From Hyphomicrobiales bacterium (GTDB taxonomy: Bacteria; Pseudomonadota; Alphaproteobacteria; Rhizobiales; CAJQND01): a stretch of DNA of 64,000 nt. The notes under the pieces were generated by a model. That model searched no databases and was not told the origin of the DNA. It was given only the letters and a program-made list of their open reading frames with translations. Of the stretch, positions 46,190 to 56,301 are shown one piece after another (position 1 is the first letter of the stretch; the number at the start of each line of letters is the position of its first letter). Made by a program: the position numbers and the translations under genes. The stretch is taken from NCBI GenBank assembly GCA_028285595.1, contig JANQOW010000153.1:1-64000 (forward strand), given 5' to 3'.

Positions 46190-46570
46190 TCAATACTGGC
46201 TTGCCGGAGGCTTTCCTGCATAGGTGTCGATAATCTCCGCCATCTCCCGTTTGTTCTTACGTTTCAAAGCTTGAGCCAGCTCCCGCTGATGGCGCCGCTT
46301 CGCGCCGGCTTCCAGCTGCGCAGCCTTAAGAACATCGGCATGGCCTTTCTTGGCTTGCAGATCCAGCTGACGCGACCGACCCAAAGAATTGCGTACGTGC
46401 GCACTCATAAGGATCTTGAGCTGATGCGCCGTGTCATCATGCTCCAAGAGAACGTGCGCATTGCTCAGCTTCTGATCGACGATCGCCTGTTGTTGCTGGA
46501 TCCTGCTGTGTTTCGCCACGGTGTGCACGCGCGATTGAGCCAGAACCGAATGTAATCTTTTTGACCTCAC
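46190..46570 (-). CDS. Helical protein in the FliJ position
   Basis: A 126-residue, strongly basic, helical protein without signal or membrane segments, consistent with a coiled coil (RIQQQQAIVDQKLSNAHVLL, then RELAQALKRKNKREMAEIID). Its size and predicted shape fit FliJ, the export ATPase stalk, and no other fliJ candidate is seen. The start is a GTG at 46570 with GGAGGAGG upstream. Assigning FliJ is a guess from shape and the export genes around it. Confidence 0.6.
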   Translation of the reverse strand: MRSKRLHSVLAQSRVHTVAKHSRIQQQQAIVDQKLSNAHVLLEHDDTAHQLKILMSAHVRNSLGRSRQLDLQAKKGHADVLKAAQLEAGAKRRHQRELAQALKRKNKREMAEIIDTYAGKPPASQY

Positions 46571-46586
46571 GACTTCCCTCCTCCTA

Positions 46587-47345
46587 TCAGATCGACTTCA
46601 CCCATTCGCCGAACACCAGAATGAAAACCGCCAACAGATCGTCGACCATAAAGACAAGGAGCAACAGTCCGCCGGCGATGACAAAGGGCATGGATACGAA
46701 GAAAATGGGCAGCTGCGGCGTCATTTTGTTCATGATCCCCATCGCCAGGTTGATGACCACCGCGTAAACGAAGAATGGCCCAGCAAGCTTGGCTGCAAGC
46801 ATCGCCATCTCAACCAGCTGCTTTGATACGGCAGCAAGAGACGCCTGAGCCTCGAACCAGCCGTCAGGCGGAAGCAATGCATAACTGTTCACCATGGCGG
46901 ACAACACATGCCAATGTAGATCCGTCACGAAGATCAACATGGTTGCCGACATCACGAGCAAAGAAGTGAGTGCCGGGACTGGTTCCTGACCCTCAATCGG
47001 CAAGCCAGGAAGACCCCCCAAGCCGATCAGATTAGCGATCGTGGTTCCGGCAAATTCGACGGCAGCCAGCAACAGCCGCGCAGCAAAACCAAGAAGAGCA
47101 CCTTTCATCAACTCGGTGATGATCAGCGATGCCAAAGCACCAGGGTCCTTAAGATTTGGCGAATGCTCAAGAATCACCGGCACCACCAGAGGGCTCAACG
47201 CCAGTGTCAGCAGGATGACAATGTGAATGCGCACACGCATGGGAATGCGTGCGCTTGAAAATCCAGGGAGGACCAGCATGCAGCCGGTGATCCTGCAAAA
47301 GACGCCCGAGACGGCCGCCATAGTCGTGGCGGCAGCCTCAATCAC
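46587..47345 (-). CDS. fliR: Flagellar export gate protein FliR
   Basis: FliR is an export-gate membrane protein. The 252-residue protein has about six membrane segments; [20 protein letters not shown] is the typical N-terminal signature and [15 protein letters not shown] matches the loop before the third segment. The start is a GTG that overlaps the flhA stop by four bases (GTGA). Confidence 0.95.
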   Translation of the reverse strand: MIEAAATTMAAVSGVFCRITGCMLVLPGFSSARIPMRVRIHIVILLTLALSPLVVPVILEHSPNLKDPGALASLIITELMKGALLGFAARLLLAAVEFAGTTIANLIGLGGLPGLPIEGQEPVPALTSLLVMSATMLIFVTDLHWHVLSAMVNSYALLPPDGWFEAQASLAAVSKQLVEMAMLAAKLAGPFFVYAVVINLAMGIMNKMTPQLPIFFVSMPFVIAGGLLLLVFMVDDLLAVFILVFGEWVKSI

Positions 47346-49432
47346 ACCACTGTCCCCAGCGATTCCAACTCAACGCCCCGTGCAATCTCCACATGTGAGA
47401 TGACCGGGACGGCTGAGAACATCCGCTCCACAACCATTCGAACATATGGCCGCACGTCAGGCGCTGTGACCAAGGCAAACTCATGACCGCGATCAAGTTG
47501 TTCGCGGATTGCTTGAGAGGCCTGTTTGCTGAACTTCTCGATCTCGCCTGGTTCCACGTCGAGCTCAACCACGTCACCATTGGGATCGCGTTTCAAGGCA
47601 CGGTGAAAGACCATGTTCCAATGGGTGCCAAGCTGCAGAACCTTCATTTTTCCGTCTTGGATCAGCTCACCGCACACTTGCTGCGAAAGGCGCATGCGCA
47701 CGTGCTCGGCGATCAGCTCAGGCTTCTTGGTGTGAGCTGCAACTTCTGCAACTGCTTCGATGATAAGATGAAGATTACGGATCGATACCCGTTCGGCCAA
47801 AAGCAATTTCAGCGCAGACTGCAAGATCGAATAAGAAATTTGTGACGGACAAAGTTCCTCTAACAGGCGCTGATACTCCGGATCCAGCCGATCCAGAAGT
47901 GCCCGCAGATCTCTGTAAGACAAGAGTTGAGACAAGTTGTTTCGCAACACCTCGCTCACGTGCGTCAGCAACATGGACAGATTATCGATCACGGTGTGTC
48001 CGCTGCCGCGCACGCTCTCAGCCACATATTCCGAAACCCACAGGCCCTTCATGCCGAACGCCGGCTCGTACGCCTCTTCGCCAGGAATATCGAGCTTGGT
48101 ATCATCGCCCGTCAGGACCATCACGTCGCCTAGCCGCAATGTGCCACTTGCGACCACCGTTCCGTGAATACGGATTTCGTAGCGCTTAGGCGGGAGACGA
48201 ATATCATCCGTCAGCCGCATCTCTGGAACAACAAAACCATATTGTTCAGCAAACTTGCGCCGCATCTTTGCGACCCGGTGCGCGAGTTCGCCATGTTCAG
48301 CAATGAACTTGCCGGAGAGCTGTTTGCCAAGTGCGAGCTCGACTTGCGCTGACTGCAGCACGTGGCTGACAGAGTTGCGCTCCTCTTCACTGCTCTTTTC
48401 TTCTTCCTCGATGCGATTGCGTTCGGTGTCGGCTTCCTGTTTCTTCGTTCGCGCATGAATGGTGTATCCGGCAAAGGCCATCATGATACCGAGTGCCGCG
48501 AATGGAATGGCCGGCAATCCCGGCAGCGCGGCCAGGATGAACATCAAAAGAGCCGCCACCATGAGTGCGAGGGGATGTTTGCCGAGCTGACCCAACACGG
48601 CTTTGTCCATCGAACCCCGGTTACCACCCTTCGATACCAACAGACCGGCGGCGAGGGAGACAATCAGAGCAGGAATCTGAGAGACCAAACCGTCACCAAC
48701 AGACAGCTTGGTGAAGATATCGGCGGCCTCCTGCAGCTGCATGCCGTGACGGGTGACGCCGATGATTATCCCGCCGATGATGTTGATGGTCGTGATGATC
48801 AGACCGGCGATTGCATCGCCCCGCACGAATTTGGAAGCACCGTCCATAGAGCCGAAGAATGAGCTTTCGTCCTCCAACTCCCGGCGCCGCCTTTGTGCTT
48901 CTTGCTCAGTGAGCAGGCCGGCGGACAGATCGGCATCGATGGCCATCTGTTTGCCGGGAATGGCATCAAGTGTGAACCTTGCACCCACTTCGGCGATCCG
49001 GGTGGCACCCTTTGTGATCACGAGAAAGTTCACCGTAATGATGATGGCGAACACCACCAACCCAATCACGAAATCCCCGCTCATGACGAAGCTTGAGAAC
49101 CCGCCAATCACATGGCCAGCTGCGTTGTATCCTTCCGATCCGTTAGAAAGGATGAGCCGTGTGGATGCGATGTTGAGAGAGAGGCGCAACAATGTGACGA
49201 TCAGAAGAACCGTGGGGAATGCGGAGAAGTCCAACGGCTTCTGGATCCACAACGCCACCATCAACACCAAGACTGAGGCGGCAATGGAAAGCGCAAGGCC
49301 AATGTCGATCAGCGCTGGGGGAATGGGCAGGAAGAGGATTGTCAAAATGACAATCACGCCAATGGCAAAACCCACCTCCCGGCGGTCTTGACCAAACTGA
49401 GCAGTTTGGAGCGGCTCACCCAGTACAGACAT
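47342..49432 (-). CDS. flhA: Flagellar export protein FlhA
   Basis: FlhA is the largest export-gate subunit, with about eight N-terminal membrane segments and a cytoplasmic nonameric domain. The family segments [20 protein letters not shown] and [20 protein letters not shown] are present, and the linker [20 protein letters not shown] joins the two halves. The end has [20 protein letters not shown]. It has 696 residues. Confidence 0.98.
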   Translation of the reverse strand: MSVLGEPLQTAQFGQDRREVGFAIGVIVILTILFLPIPPALIDIGLALSIAASVLVLMVALWIQKPLDFSAFPTVLLIVTLLRLSLNIASTRLILSNGSEGYNAAGHVIGGFSSFVMSGDFVIGLVVFAIIITVNFLVITKGATRIAEVGARFTLDAIPGKQMAIDADLSAGLLTEQEAQRRRRELEDESSFFGSMDGASKFVRGDAIAGLIITTINIIGGIIIGVTRHGMQLQEAADIFTKLSVGDGLVSQIPALIVSLAAGLLVSKGGNRGSMDKAVLGQLGKHPLALMVAALLMFILAALPGLPAIPFAALGIMMAFAGYTIHARTKKQEADTERNRIEEEEKSSEEERNSVSHVLQSAQVELALGKQLSGKFIAEHGELAHRVAKMRRKFAEQYGFVVPEMRLTDDIRLPPKRYEIRIHGTVVASGTLRLGDVMVLTGDDTKLDIPGEEAYEPAFGMKGLWVSEYVAESVRGSGHTVIDNLSMLLTHVSEVLRNNLSQLLSYRDLRALLDRLDPEYQRLLEELCPSQISYSILQSALKLLLAERVSIRNLHLIIEAVAEVAAHTKKPELIAEHVRMRLSQQVCGELIQDGKMKVLQLGTHWNMVFHRALKRDPNGDVVELDVEPGEIEKFSKQASQAIREQLDRGHEFALVTAPDVRPYVRMVVERMFSAVPVISHVEIARGVELESLGTVV

Positions 49433-49492
49433 TCAGCTTCCAAATCCCTTTAGAGACTATTGTTGTTGCGGAAGGCACGAGCCGTGTGGGCG

Positions 49493-49759
49493 TCAAAATC
49501 CGTTTTCCACACGCTCAAACACGAACATGCTGAACTTGAAGATCTTCTCCCCCATAAACGTTCCGGTGAACGAGATAGTCATAAGGATCGCGACGATCTT
49601 CGGAATGAAGGTTAGGGTGATTTCCTGCACCTGGGTTAAGGCCTGGAAGAGAGCGATGCCGCTGCCCACCACCATGGCCACAACGACCGCGGGACCGGAC
49701 GCAAAGATAATGGTCCAGATCGCCATCTGCATGATTTCGAGAGCATCTACTTCATTCAT
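49493..49759 (-). CDS. fliQ: Flagellar export gate protein FliQ
   Basis: FliQ is a small export-gate subunit with two membrane segments (TIIFASGPAVVVAMVVGSGI and ILMTISFTGTFMG). The conserved ALTQVQEITLTFIPKI lies between them. At 88 residues the length is exact for the family. It lies two bases after flgD. Confidence 0.95.
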   Translation of the reverse strand: MNEVDALEIMQMAIWTIIFASGPAVVVAMVVGSGIALFQALTQVQEITLTFIPKIVAILMTISFTGTFMGEKIFKFSMFVFERVENGF

Positions 49760-49761
49760 GT

Positions 49762-50169
49762 CTATTCGATCGTGATGCCGGGGCCGAGGGTGAGTCGTTG
49801 GCCATTGGCCAGGTTGGCTGTTGTGCCGTCGGACAGGATTGTGACCGTTTCAACAACACCGGTAATCGAACCATCTGCGTTGGAGGCCGTTCTGCCAATC
49901 AAACCACTGGCCTGCGATAGCGAGAGTTGGGAGATCAACCCATCAAGTTTCTCATTGGATTTGATCGATTGTTCAAGGCTTGAGAACTGAGCCAGTTGGG
50001 CCGTGTACTCCGTGCCTTCCATTGGGTTCATGGGATCCTGATTTTGCAGTTGAGCCACAAAGAGACGCAGGAACGAATCGTAATCCAATGATTCCGCGGA
50101 TGTTGCCGAAGAGGTTTGGCTCAGCGCTGCACTTGTTTCTGAACCAAGAGAAGAAACGCCGGATATCAT
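49762..50169 (-). CDS. flgD: Flagellar hook-cap protein FlgD
   Basis: FlgD caps the growing hook. The 135-residue protein has the conserved N-terminal core (YDSFLRLFVAQLQNQDPMNP, then YTAQLAQFSSLEQ). It is a short FlgD without the C-terminal Fn3-type domains of the enteric protein, as in other rhizobia. It follows flbT by 12 bases. Confidence 0.94.
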   Translation of the reverse strand: MISGVSSLGSETSAALSQTSSATSAESLDYDSFLRLFVAQLQNQDPMNPMEGTEYTAQLAQFSSLEQSIKSNEKLDGLISQLSLSQASGLIGRTASNADGSITGVVETVTILSDGTTANLANGQRLTLGPGITIE

Positions 50170-50181
50170 GGGGGTACTCCT

Positions 50182-50589
50182 TTATGCCGCTTGTGACTGG
50201 GTGCCCTTGAGCACCGTGGCTTCAACATCAAACAGGTTGCGCACGCTCTTCAGTGCTTCAAAGGCGCGGTCGCGCCCGACCTGGGCAATGATCCGATCTA
50301 ATCCTTCAATGAGGGTTTTGTTCTCCAGATGCTTCTTCAGCTCTTCGCAGTGCTCATGGAAAATGTTCAAAATCGAATCTTTGTTGTCCGGTTGGATCAA
50401 CATGGTTTGGATAATGAAATAAAGCTGCCGGAACGGCGTATCCGCGTCCTCGGCCTGCATAATGTGGGATTCCAACAGGAATGTTGCGTTGTTCAAAATG
50501 TTAAAGGACATCTTGTGAGATGCCTCAAGCACAGCCCCGTTGATGTAAATTTTCTCCCCTGCCTTCAGGCAGATTTTTAACGCCGGCAT
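50182..50589 (-). CDS. flbT: Flagellin regulator FlbT
   Basis: FlbT controls flagellin translation in Caulobacter by acting on the 5' untranslated region of flagellin mRNA; the role in rhizobia may be similar or opposite in sign. The 135-residue protein has the family pattern KICLKAGEKIYINGAVLEAS and FLLESHIMQAEDADTPFRQL. Its ATG overlaps the flaF stop by one base. The conserved blocks upstream of both flagellin genes here are natural candidates for its target. Confidence 0.93.
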   Translation of the reverse strand: MPALKICLKAGEKIYINGAVLEASHKMSFNILNNATFLLESHIMQAEDADTPFRQLYFIIQTMLIQPDNKDSILNIFHEHCEELKKHLENKTLIEGLDRIIAQVGRDRAFEALKSVRNLFDVEATVLKGTQSQAA

Positions 50590-50936
50590 TACTTCAACCC
50601 TTCATATATGATTTTTGATAGGGAGATCGTTGTCTCGAACGACTCCTTCTGTCGTTGGCGAACTTTCTCCAGATCACGCAAAATTCCGAGACCTATGGAA
50701 ATAAGGTCCGCCCGTAGAGAACGGGGCAAGCCATTTTCTGGCGAGGCAAGGTCGCGCAACAGAAGTTCCCAAAGACGCCTTGTAAAGTGCAGTGCAATCA
50801 CTTTGTCCTTCGGGTTCGCATCTTCAGCATCCGCACCGCTCATCAATTCGATGCTGTGGGAAATCGCAGCGGCTTCTTGCTGCCGTCCGCTCGCTGCGCT
50901 TTCTTCGATCATTTCATGGTAGCTGGCTTTAGACAT
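50589..50936 (-). CDS. flaF: Flagellin assembly factor FlaF
   Basis: FlaF is needed for flagellin synthesis or secretion in alphaproteobacteria and works with FlbT. The 115-residue protein has the family signature ALHFTRRLWELLLRDLASPE and LPRSLRADLISIGLGILRDL. I start at the ATG at 50936; the track starts three codons upstream at a GTG. It lies between flgL and flbT. Confidence 0.93.
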   Translation of the reverse strand: MSKASYHEMIEESAASGRQQEAAAISHSIELMSGADAEDANPKDKVIALHFTRRLWELLLRDLASPENGLPRSLRADLISIGLGILRDLEKVRQRQKESFETTISLSKIIYEGLK

Positions 50937-50957
50937 GGTCTTCACGAACCTGGAAAA

Positions 50958-52007
50958 TTAAAGGTAATTGGACAGTCTGAGCGATTGCAGTCGACCCGTG
51001 AGGGCGTAGGAAATCTCAAGCGATGTGAGCAGATTGTTGAGCTCTGTGGTCTTCTCATAAGGATCCACGTTCTCCAGCTCGCCAATCTGGATAGCCAGAA
51101 GATCCATCCGCACTTGCATAGCGTCATCGGCGTCAGAGATGCGTTCTTGAGATAGTCCCACAGAGGCACGAATGCTGTTTAGTTTCTCATTGGCGCCGGC
51201 CGCAGTTTCGATCGCCCGATCGACGACGGTTTCATATGTTTCCCTGTTGAAGTTCTCGACGCCCAGATCTGCGATCATGACCAGGCTTGAGGCGAGTTCC
51301 GCAAAAGCTCTCTCCTGCGCGCTTACACCGATCTGCAGAAAGTTGTCGGGCTCAATTCTCTGTCGTTGCGTGTCTGCCGAGGCGTTTGACCAGTTTGCAT
51401 CCCAGTTTGCTGGGTCAAAGAGGGTCTGAAACGCCCCATCGAGAAACGCTTCCATGTCGCTCGGCGTGATTGAGTTCACCAACGGGTCGGTTTGCGTGAA
51501 TCCAAAATGAGCAAAGAACGCCGCATCAGTGGCCGTCTTTGCTGCGGATGCTGGCGTGTCAAAATACTCGAGCATGGGCAGCTGCTCAGTGTTTATTCCA
51601 CCGAACAAATACTGACCGGAGAGCGACGTATTCAGCTTTGCCGTCATTTGTCCGAGAAACTCGCTGGCAGCTTGCTGTGTTGTTGCGGCCTTGTCGGGGT
51701 TGCCCCGAAACGGCACCATCGTTTCCACAAATCCTTGGGCGGTCCCGCTGAGGTCGGTCAGTGCAGATTGTGTGATCTCCAGCCGTCCACTGAGCAGGCC
51801 ATTTGTGTCGATGATGGCGCTGAACTGAGTTTCAAGGCTGCGCAAAGACACCACTTCGCCGGTCAGGTGACCGAGAACGAGCCCTTGATCAGCGTGTCGT
51901 CCCGTGGAGATTTCAACCTGCAAGCTGGCAAGTTGCTTCTGCATCGTATTGATGGACTGGAAGCGAGCGGCTGCAAATCCGGCTGAGGAGATGAAACTGG
52001 TCTTCAT
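50958..52007 (-). CDS. flgL: Hook-filament junction protein FlgL
   Basis: FlgL (HAP3) joins hook and filament. The 349-residue protein has the flagellin-like ends: MQKQLASLQVEISTGRHADQ at the start and the closing helix EKTTELNNLLTSLEISYALT. It lies directly after flgK (5 bases), the usual order. Confidence 0.94.
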   Translation of the reverse strand: MKTSFISSAGFAAARFQSINTMQKQLASLQVEISTGRHADQGLVLGHLTGEVVSLRSLETQFSAIIDTNGLLSGRLEITQSALTDLSGTAQGFVETMVPFRGNPDKAATTQQAASEFLGQMTAKLNTSLSGQYLFGGINTEQLPMLEYFDTPASAAKTATDAAFFAHFGFTQTDPLVNSITPSDMEAFLDGAFQTLFDPANWDANWSNASADTQRQRIEPDNFLQIGVSAQERAFAELASSLVMIADLGVENFNRETYETVVDRAIETAAGANEKLNSIRASVGLSQERISDADDAMQVRMDLLAIQIGELENVDPYEKTTELNNLLTSLEISYALTGRLQSLRLSNYL

Positions 52008-52012
52008 CGTAC

Positions 52013-53482
52013 CTAACCCGCTGCCTGGAGGAGAGTGGCGTACATTTGATCGATCGCTGAAATGAGCCGGGCAGAAGCCTCGAACGCCCGCTCAAGCTCA
52101 AGCAGATTTGCCATCTCCTCATCGACATTGACCCCGGTTGCATTGCTCAGCGTAACCTCTGTATGTGCCTTAAGGGTCGCTTGGAAATCTGCATCCTGTT
52201 GAGCCGTGGCACGTGTCTGGCCAATCCAGGCGACCGAAGCGGCTGCAAAACCAGTGATGCTGTCGTTTGTGGTGGATTGCGCAGAGCTGTCAAAGGACCT
52301 CGTACCGCTCAGCGCTTCGATTTGCGCAAGGATGTTATCGTTGAAGCCTGCCGCACCGGTAGTGTTTTGCAGGTACGCTCCACCGTTGATACCCCCGTCT
52401 CTGATGAGGTCAACGGAGCCACCCTGCGCCGGGTCAACGGCTGGATTTATGGAAATCTCAGATGCCAGGCCCACATAATGAGCACCGGAGGCCGGCAGAG
52501 CTGGCCCACCCGAGTAGGTAAACAAACCAGTTAGGGCCGGCAGCGTCGGAGGTGATCCCGGATCGGTCTCAGCGAAGGTTTCAATCACTCCTCGTGCCAG
52601 CTCATCGATCTGGGTTTGATAGGTGACCGTTGCAACGTCCCTCAGTTCAGCCAACCCGGCGAGGCGCCCAGCCTTTATCGGGAGAGCCGCATTGGATCCG
52701 GTGACCGCAACACCATCCACATAGACGACCTCTCCTGCCGTCGTTGGAGAGAAACCATTGGTGGGCGCAAAGACAACTGAGCGCGGATGCTTCTCAAACA
52801 ACGTGACACCGCTATCGGTGTAAATTGCGATGTCATCGTTTTCCCGTTGAATGGTGCGGATGCCCATCTCTTCGGCCAACTGCTTCAGAATACTGTCGCG
52901 CTGGTCGTAAGCCTCAGATGCATCGGTCCTCGTTTCGTTTGCCCGAACAATCTTGGTATTGACGATCTCAAAGTCGGCCAACAACTGATTGACCTTATCT
53001 ACCGATGCCGCCATGTCGCCATCGGCTTTCTGGCGGGTTTCAATGATTGCCGTAGATGAATTGTTTAGACTGAGGGCGAGCTCATTAGCGCGCACCATAA
53101 CGGTGTTTGCCCGGGCCGGATCATTGGGAGACTCAGCATAAAGCGTAAGCGCAGATTCAAGAGCGGCCAGCTTTTCGGTTGGCGCCTGCCCTAGCTCTGG
53201 ATTTGCGACCGTCTGATGGAGCCAATTCAGTCCGTCAACCAAAGCCTGCTGCTTGGCAGAGACGCTCGTGCTGTCCACATACTGGCGTAGCAAAGCACCG
53301 TTGCTGGCGCGGCTGATAAGCGAGGGCTGCACCCCGCCTCCTGCGAGAGATAAAGGATTGAGATCGCGCCGGACGTAGTTTTCGTCCGACGCGCCGGCAA
53401 TGTTCCGAGAAAGCACAGATGTCTCAAGCGAGACAAAAGACAACGCAGATTTTGCGATATTTAAGCTTGTGCTCAGAGACAT
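52013..53482 (-). CDS. flgK: Hook-filament junction protein FlgK
   Basis: FlgK (HAP1) forms the first junction ring. The 489-residue protein has the axial N-terminus (VLSRNIAGASDENYVRRDLN) and the C-terminal helix (VNVDEEMANLLELERAFEAS). The middle part has the family DQRDSILKQLAEEMGI-like segment (YDQRDSILKQLAEEMG). It follows flgE by 35 bases. Confidence 0.95.
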   Translation of the reverse strand: MSLSTSLNIAKSALSFVSLETSVLSRNIAGASDENYVRRDLNPLSLAGGGVQPSLISRASNGALLRQYVDSTSVSAKQQALVDGLNWLHQTVANPELGQAPTEKLAALESALTLYAESPNDPARANTVMVRANELALSLNNSSTAIIETRQKADGDMAASVDKVNQLLADFEIVNTKIVRANETRTDASEAYDQRDSILKQLAEEMGIRTIQRENDDIAIYTDSGVTLFEKHPRSVVFAPTNGFSPTTAGEVVYVDGVAVTGSNAALPIKAGRLAGLAELRDVATVTYQTQIDELARGVIETFAETDPGSPPTLPALTGLFTYSGGPALPASGAHYVGLASEISINPAVDPAQGGSVDLIRDGGINGGAYLQNTTGAAGFNDNILAQIEALSGTRSFDSSAQSTTNDSITGFAAASVAWIGQTRATAQQDADFQATLKAHTEVTLSNATGVNVDEEMANLLELERAFEASARLISAIDQMYATLLQAAG

Positions 53483-53517
53483 ATGGGATCAGCTCTCAAT
53501 CCTTCAGGTCCAATCAG

Positions 53518-54777
53518 CTATCGGCTGAGGTTCACCAGCACATCCAGAAGCTCCGAGCCGGTTTGGAACACCCTGGAGTTAGCGGTATAGCTTCGCTGCG
53601 CTTCGATGACCGTTGTCAGCTCGGTCGCCAGGTCGACGGTTGATTCCTCCAGGGCACCGGACACGACGCTGCCGCGTCCTGCTTCGCCCGGGAAGCCAAC
53701 CTGCACATCACCGGAATCGTCAGATGTTCGGAACACGTTGCCCGTTTCGATTGTCAGGTTGTTCGGGCTGATCACGTTGGCGAGCGGAATGCGCGCAATC
53801 GCAACGCGCTCGCCGTTGGCGTACGAGGCGTAGAACGTGCCGTCGCTCGCAATCTCGAACAACTCAACTCCAGTTGGCGGGTTGCCGTTCACCGCCACGT
53901 CAATCACCACGTAGTCCGTTGCCAATTGACTGCTTTGGCCCATGTCCAAATTGAGTGTTCCGCCCGAGGGCACAGGAATTGTCAGATTGGACGTACTGGC
54001 GCCGGTGAGCTGCCCAGTTGTGGCATCGAAGTCCAGAGTTTCCGTTGTGATTGGGCCTGATGAATAGGGAAAGCCGCCACTGGGATCAGCGGCTGCGCGG
54101 TCAAAAACGCTGACTTCCCAGGTCTCAGCGGCCGTCTTTGCGGAATAGACATCCAAGATCACTTCGTTACCTAAGTTGTCATAGGCAATGATAGACGTTT
54201 TCCCTGAAAACTCAGCCGTCGCCGTGTTTCCGGAGGGGAGATCCGCGGGCGCCACTACCGGGTCGTTAGAGGGAAAGTTGGCGTGAAGCTGACCAGATGT
54301 GGATGGGGTGGACCTCAATGCCTGATCAAAAACACTGACTGGCGTGAGACCAGCAAAACCGTTGGCAGTCACGTTGCTCGTGCCGTTGATGGTGTCGTAC
54401 CCCATCAAGTAATAGCCAGCCGTATTGACCAAGCGGCCTTCAGGGTCAGCGGTGAACGACCCGGAGCGGGTCAATGTGTTGGTCCCTGCCGAATCGGAGA
54501 CGATGAAAAAGCCTTCGCCGTTAACTGCCAAATCGGTGATGGAGTTTGTGTATTCCAAGCTCCCCTGACGATCCACTTCCGTCCGGGCGTTGGTCAGAAC
54601 GCCGCCGGAGGAATACCCAGCTGTATGGGTTTGCGGCACCAGCGTGGCAAACTGCATCGACGCGCGCTTGTATCCCACGGTATCTGCGTTGGCGATGTTG
54701 TCGGCGGTTGTGGCCAGGCGTGACGCTTGGGCGTTCATGCCTGACACACTGGTTCTCATAACTCCGTTGAAACTCAT
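53518..54777 (-). CDS. flgE: Flagellar hook protein FlgE
   Basis: FlgE builds the hook. The 419-residue protein has the axial N-terminal motif (NIANADTVGYKRASMQFATL), the core DLAVNGEGFFIV, and the C-terminal helix STVDLATELTTVIEAQRSYT. The ATG at 54777 is preferred to a GTG one codon upstream. It lies 42 bases after the ftcR stop and is the first structural gene of the operon. Confidence 0.96.
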   Translation of the reverse strand: MSFNGVMRTSVSGMNAQASRLATTADNIANADTVGYKRASMQFATLVPQTHTAGYSSGGVLTNARTEVDRQGSLEYTNSITDLAVNGEGFFIVSDSAGTNTLTRSGSFTADPEGRLVNTAGYYLMGYDTINGTSNVTANGFAGLTPVSVFDQALRSTPSTSGQLHANFPSNDPVVAPADLPSGNTATAEFSGKTSIIAYDNLGNEVILDVYSAKTAAETWEVSVFDRAAADPSGGFPYSSGPITTETLDFDATTGQLTGASTSNLTIPVPSGGTLNLDMGQSSQLATDYVVIDVAVNGNPPTGVELFEIASDGTFYASYANGERVAIARIPLANVISPNNLTIETGNVFRTSDDSGDVQVGFPGEAGRGSVVSGALEESTVDLATELTTVIEAQRSYTANSRVFQTGSELLDVLVNLSR

Positions 54778-54819
54778 CACTACACTCCAATTGGCTAACT
54801 TGGTCTGTTGCCTATTGGA

Positions 54820-55518
54820 TCATTGATAGCTTGCGTCAGGCTGTCCGGTCGGTGCGAGCCGGTATCCGAGATACCTTTTCGCATCAATCGGATCATAGCC
54901 CAGCTGATTACGGAGTTTCTTTCTGAGCTTGCTCGTGTGGGCTTCGATCACGCATTCATCAATCTTATCGTCAAACAAGCCATAGACTGCATCGAACAAT
55001 TGTTTCTTGGTGATGCGGCGGCCCTGGTTCTTAGCAAGATGTTCTAAGATGCGCTGTTCGCGCCGGGGGAGCGGCAGTTCGACGCCCTTCACCACCGGAG
55101 AGCGGCCGTCAAAATAGACTATTAAATCACGGTGGAGTTCTTCAGGATCTTCGGCCGCCAGGCTGCGGCGAACCACTGCTGCCACCCGCGCCAGAATCTC
55201 GCGCACATGTGCCGGTTTCCGAACGACGTCGTCAGCGCCGGCTGCAAACATATCCAATGTCTGTTCGAGACCACCTGTGTCATTCATGGCAATGACCGGC
55301 GCATTGGAGCGACCGCGAATCAGGTTAGGGAACTTTTGCCTGTGTTCAAATGTTCCTAATAAGAAGGCGTCCACGGCCTCGAGTTCTTCGCTTGGGACGG
55401 TCGTCACCCACCCCATAAAATCGTCCGGATCCAGTCCGATTGTTGACACACCTTCCTTCTTGAACCCAGCCGCATAGCCTTGTTTGACGATGTCACGTTC
55501 GTCGACCAATACAATCAT
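54820..55518 (-). CDS. ftcR: OmpR-type flagellar transcription regulator FtcR/Rem
   Basis: A 232-residue regulator with a receiver-like N-terminal domain (MIVLVDERDIVKQGYAAGFK) and a C-terminal winged-helix DNA-binding domain (LPLPRREQRILEHLAKNQGR, then EAHTSKLRKKLRNQLGYDP). The receiver lacks the usual aspartate pattern (the site reads DAFLLG), so phosphorylation is unlikely. It matches FtcR of Brucella and Rem of Sinorhizobium meliloti, which activate flagellar genes, and lies just upstream of flgE as there. The ATG at 55518 follows GGGAGC. A full CtrA-type site lies 118-133 bases upstream. Confidence 0.93.
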   Translation of the reverse strand: MIVLVDERDIVKQGYAAGFKKEGVSTIGLDPDDFMGWVTTVPSEELEAVDAFLLGTFEHRQKFPNLIRGRSNAPVIAMNDTGGLEQTLDMFAAGADDVVRKPAHVREILARVAAVVRRSLAAEDPEELHRDLIVYFDGRSPVVKGVELPLPRREQRILEHLAKNQGRRITKKQLFDAVYGLFDDKIDECVIEAHTSKLRKKLRNQLGYDPIDAKRYLGYRLAPTGQPDASYQ

Positions 55519-55635
55519 CGAGTAGCTCCCAGCAAATACCCACTTGGGTCGGCGAATAGGTCGCTCTACCCAAGGATGCAAATTACAACTTTAAGAAGAA
55601 CTCAACTTACTGAGCTAATTTAAATTGAGCAGCGG

Positions 55636-55651
55636 TTAATAAACGATTAAC
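55636..55651. promoter_or_regulatory. Consensus CtrA-type site upstream of ftcR
   Basis: TTAA-TAAACGA-TTAAC is an exact match to the CtrA consensus TTAA-N7-TTAAC. It lies upstream of ftcR, in an AT-rich 343-base gap (55519-55861) otherwise holding only a short inverted repeat (TCGGATG / CATCCGA near 55665-55690). CtrA control of the flagellar master regulator is inferred. Confidence 0.6.
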
Positions 55652-55861
55652 AGGCAAACCTGGCGCATCGGATGGTAAATGCTCATCCGACAAGTTTCGC
55701 GTTTTTGTATAGGTATAAGTAATCAGGGTTTCTGAATGGCAGCCTATATAAGATGTATCAAGATCAATACAATCAAATCGTGCAAATAAATCTCTAAGGT
55801 TGTGTGTACTATTTTTCGATCGTATCACTAACTACTATTAGTTTTATTTTTCTCGTTAAGA

Positions 55862-56203
55862 GTGTGGACACTGCGTGATCTCCAAAAGCCCATTTCAGAG
55901 ATCGCACCGTTCTTCGTTCTCTCCCGATACACGTATTACGATGTGTTTGGTATGGTTCTTGCGTGCGCCAATTTTCTTGATCCTCTCGTGCGGATTCTGC
56001 TGATGATTCTGTGGCGCAACCAAAAGATCGATAGATTGTCGAAACGCGAATTGGAATTCGCGCTCGAAGACGCAGTCTTAGAGATCGAGCGACTCGGTCG
56101 CGACACACAAGAGGAAGCCTCGTACAGAGGATACCTCTGGGGATTTGCCAGCGCGTCATTTCTTGCCTTGGCTGGGTTGATCCTCGTGGCCTTGATCACC
56201 TAG
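55862..56203 (+). CDS. Small membrane protein of unknown function
   Basis: A 113-residue protein with two hydrophobic segments (FGMVLACANFLDPLVRILLMIL and YLWGFASASFLALAGLILVAL) joined by a charged helical stretch (KIDRLSKRELEFALEDAVLE). The start is a GTG at 55862 with only a weak ribosome site. I do not recognise a family. The pattern of helix and membrane segments looks protein-like. It is the first of three plus-strand unassigned genes after the flagellar cluster. Confidence 0.5.
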   Translation: MWTLRDLQKPISEIAPFFVLSRYTYYDVFGMVLACANFLDPLVRILLMILWRNQKIDRLSKRELEFALEDAVLEIERLGRDTQEEASYRGYLWGFASASFLALAGLILVALIT

Positions 56204-56301
56204 TTCAGATCACCCCTCAGACTTTTATTTGGACGGCTTCGCACAACCTTCGGCTGGTACGGTGGCGGCAAACATGTCTGTCACCAGGAATTCAAACGAT
56301 C

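Noticed and set aside
48753-49391. 212-residue plus-strand ORF opposite flhA
   Set aside because: Shadow of flhA membrane segments.
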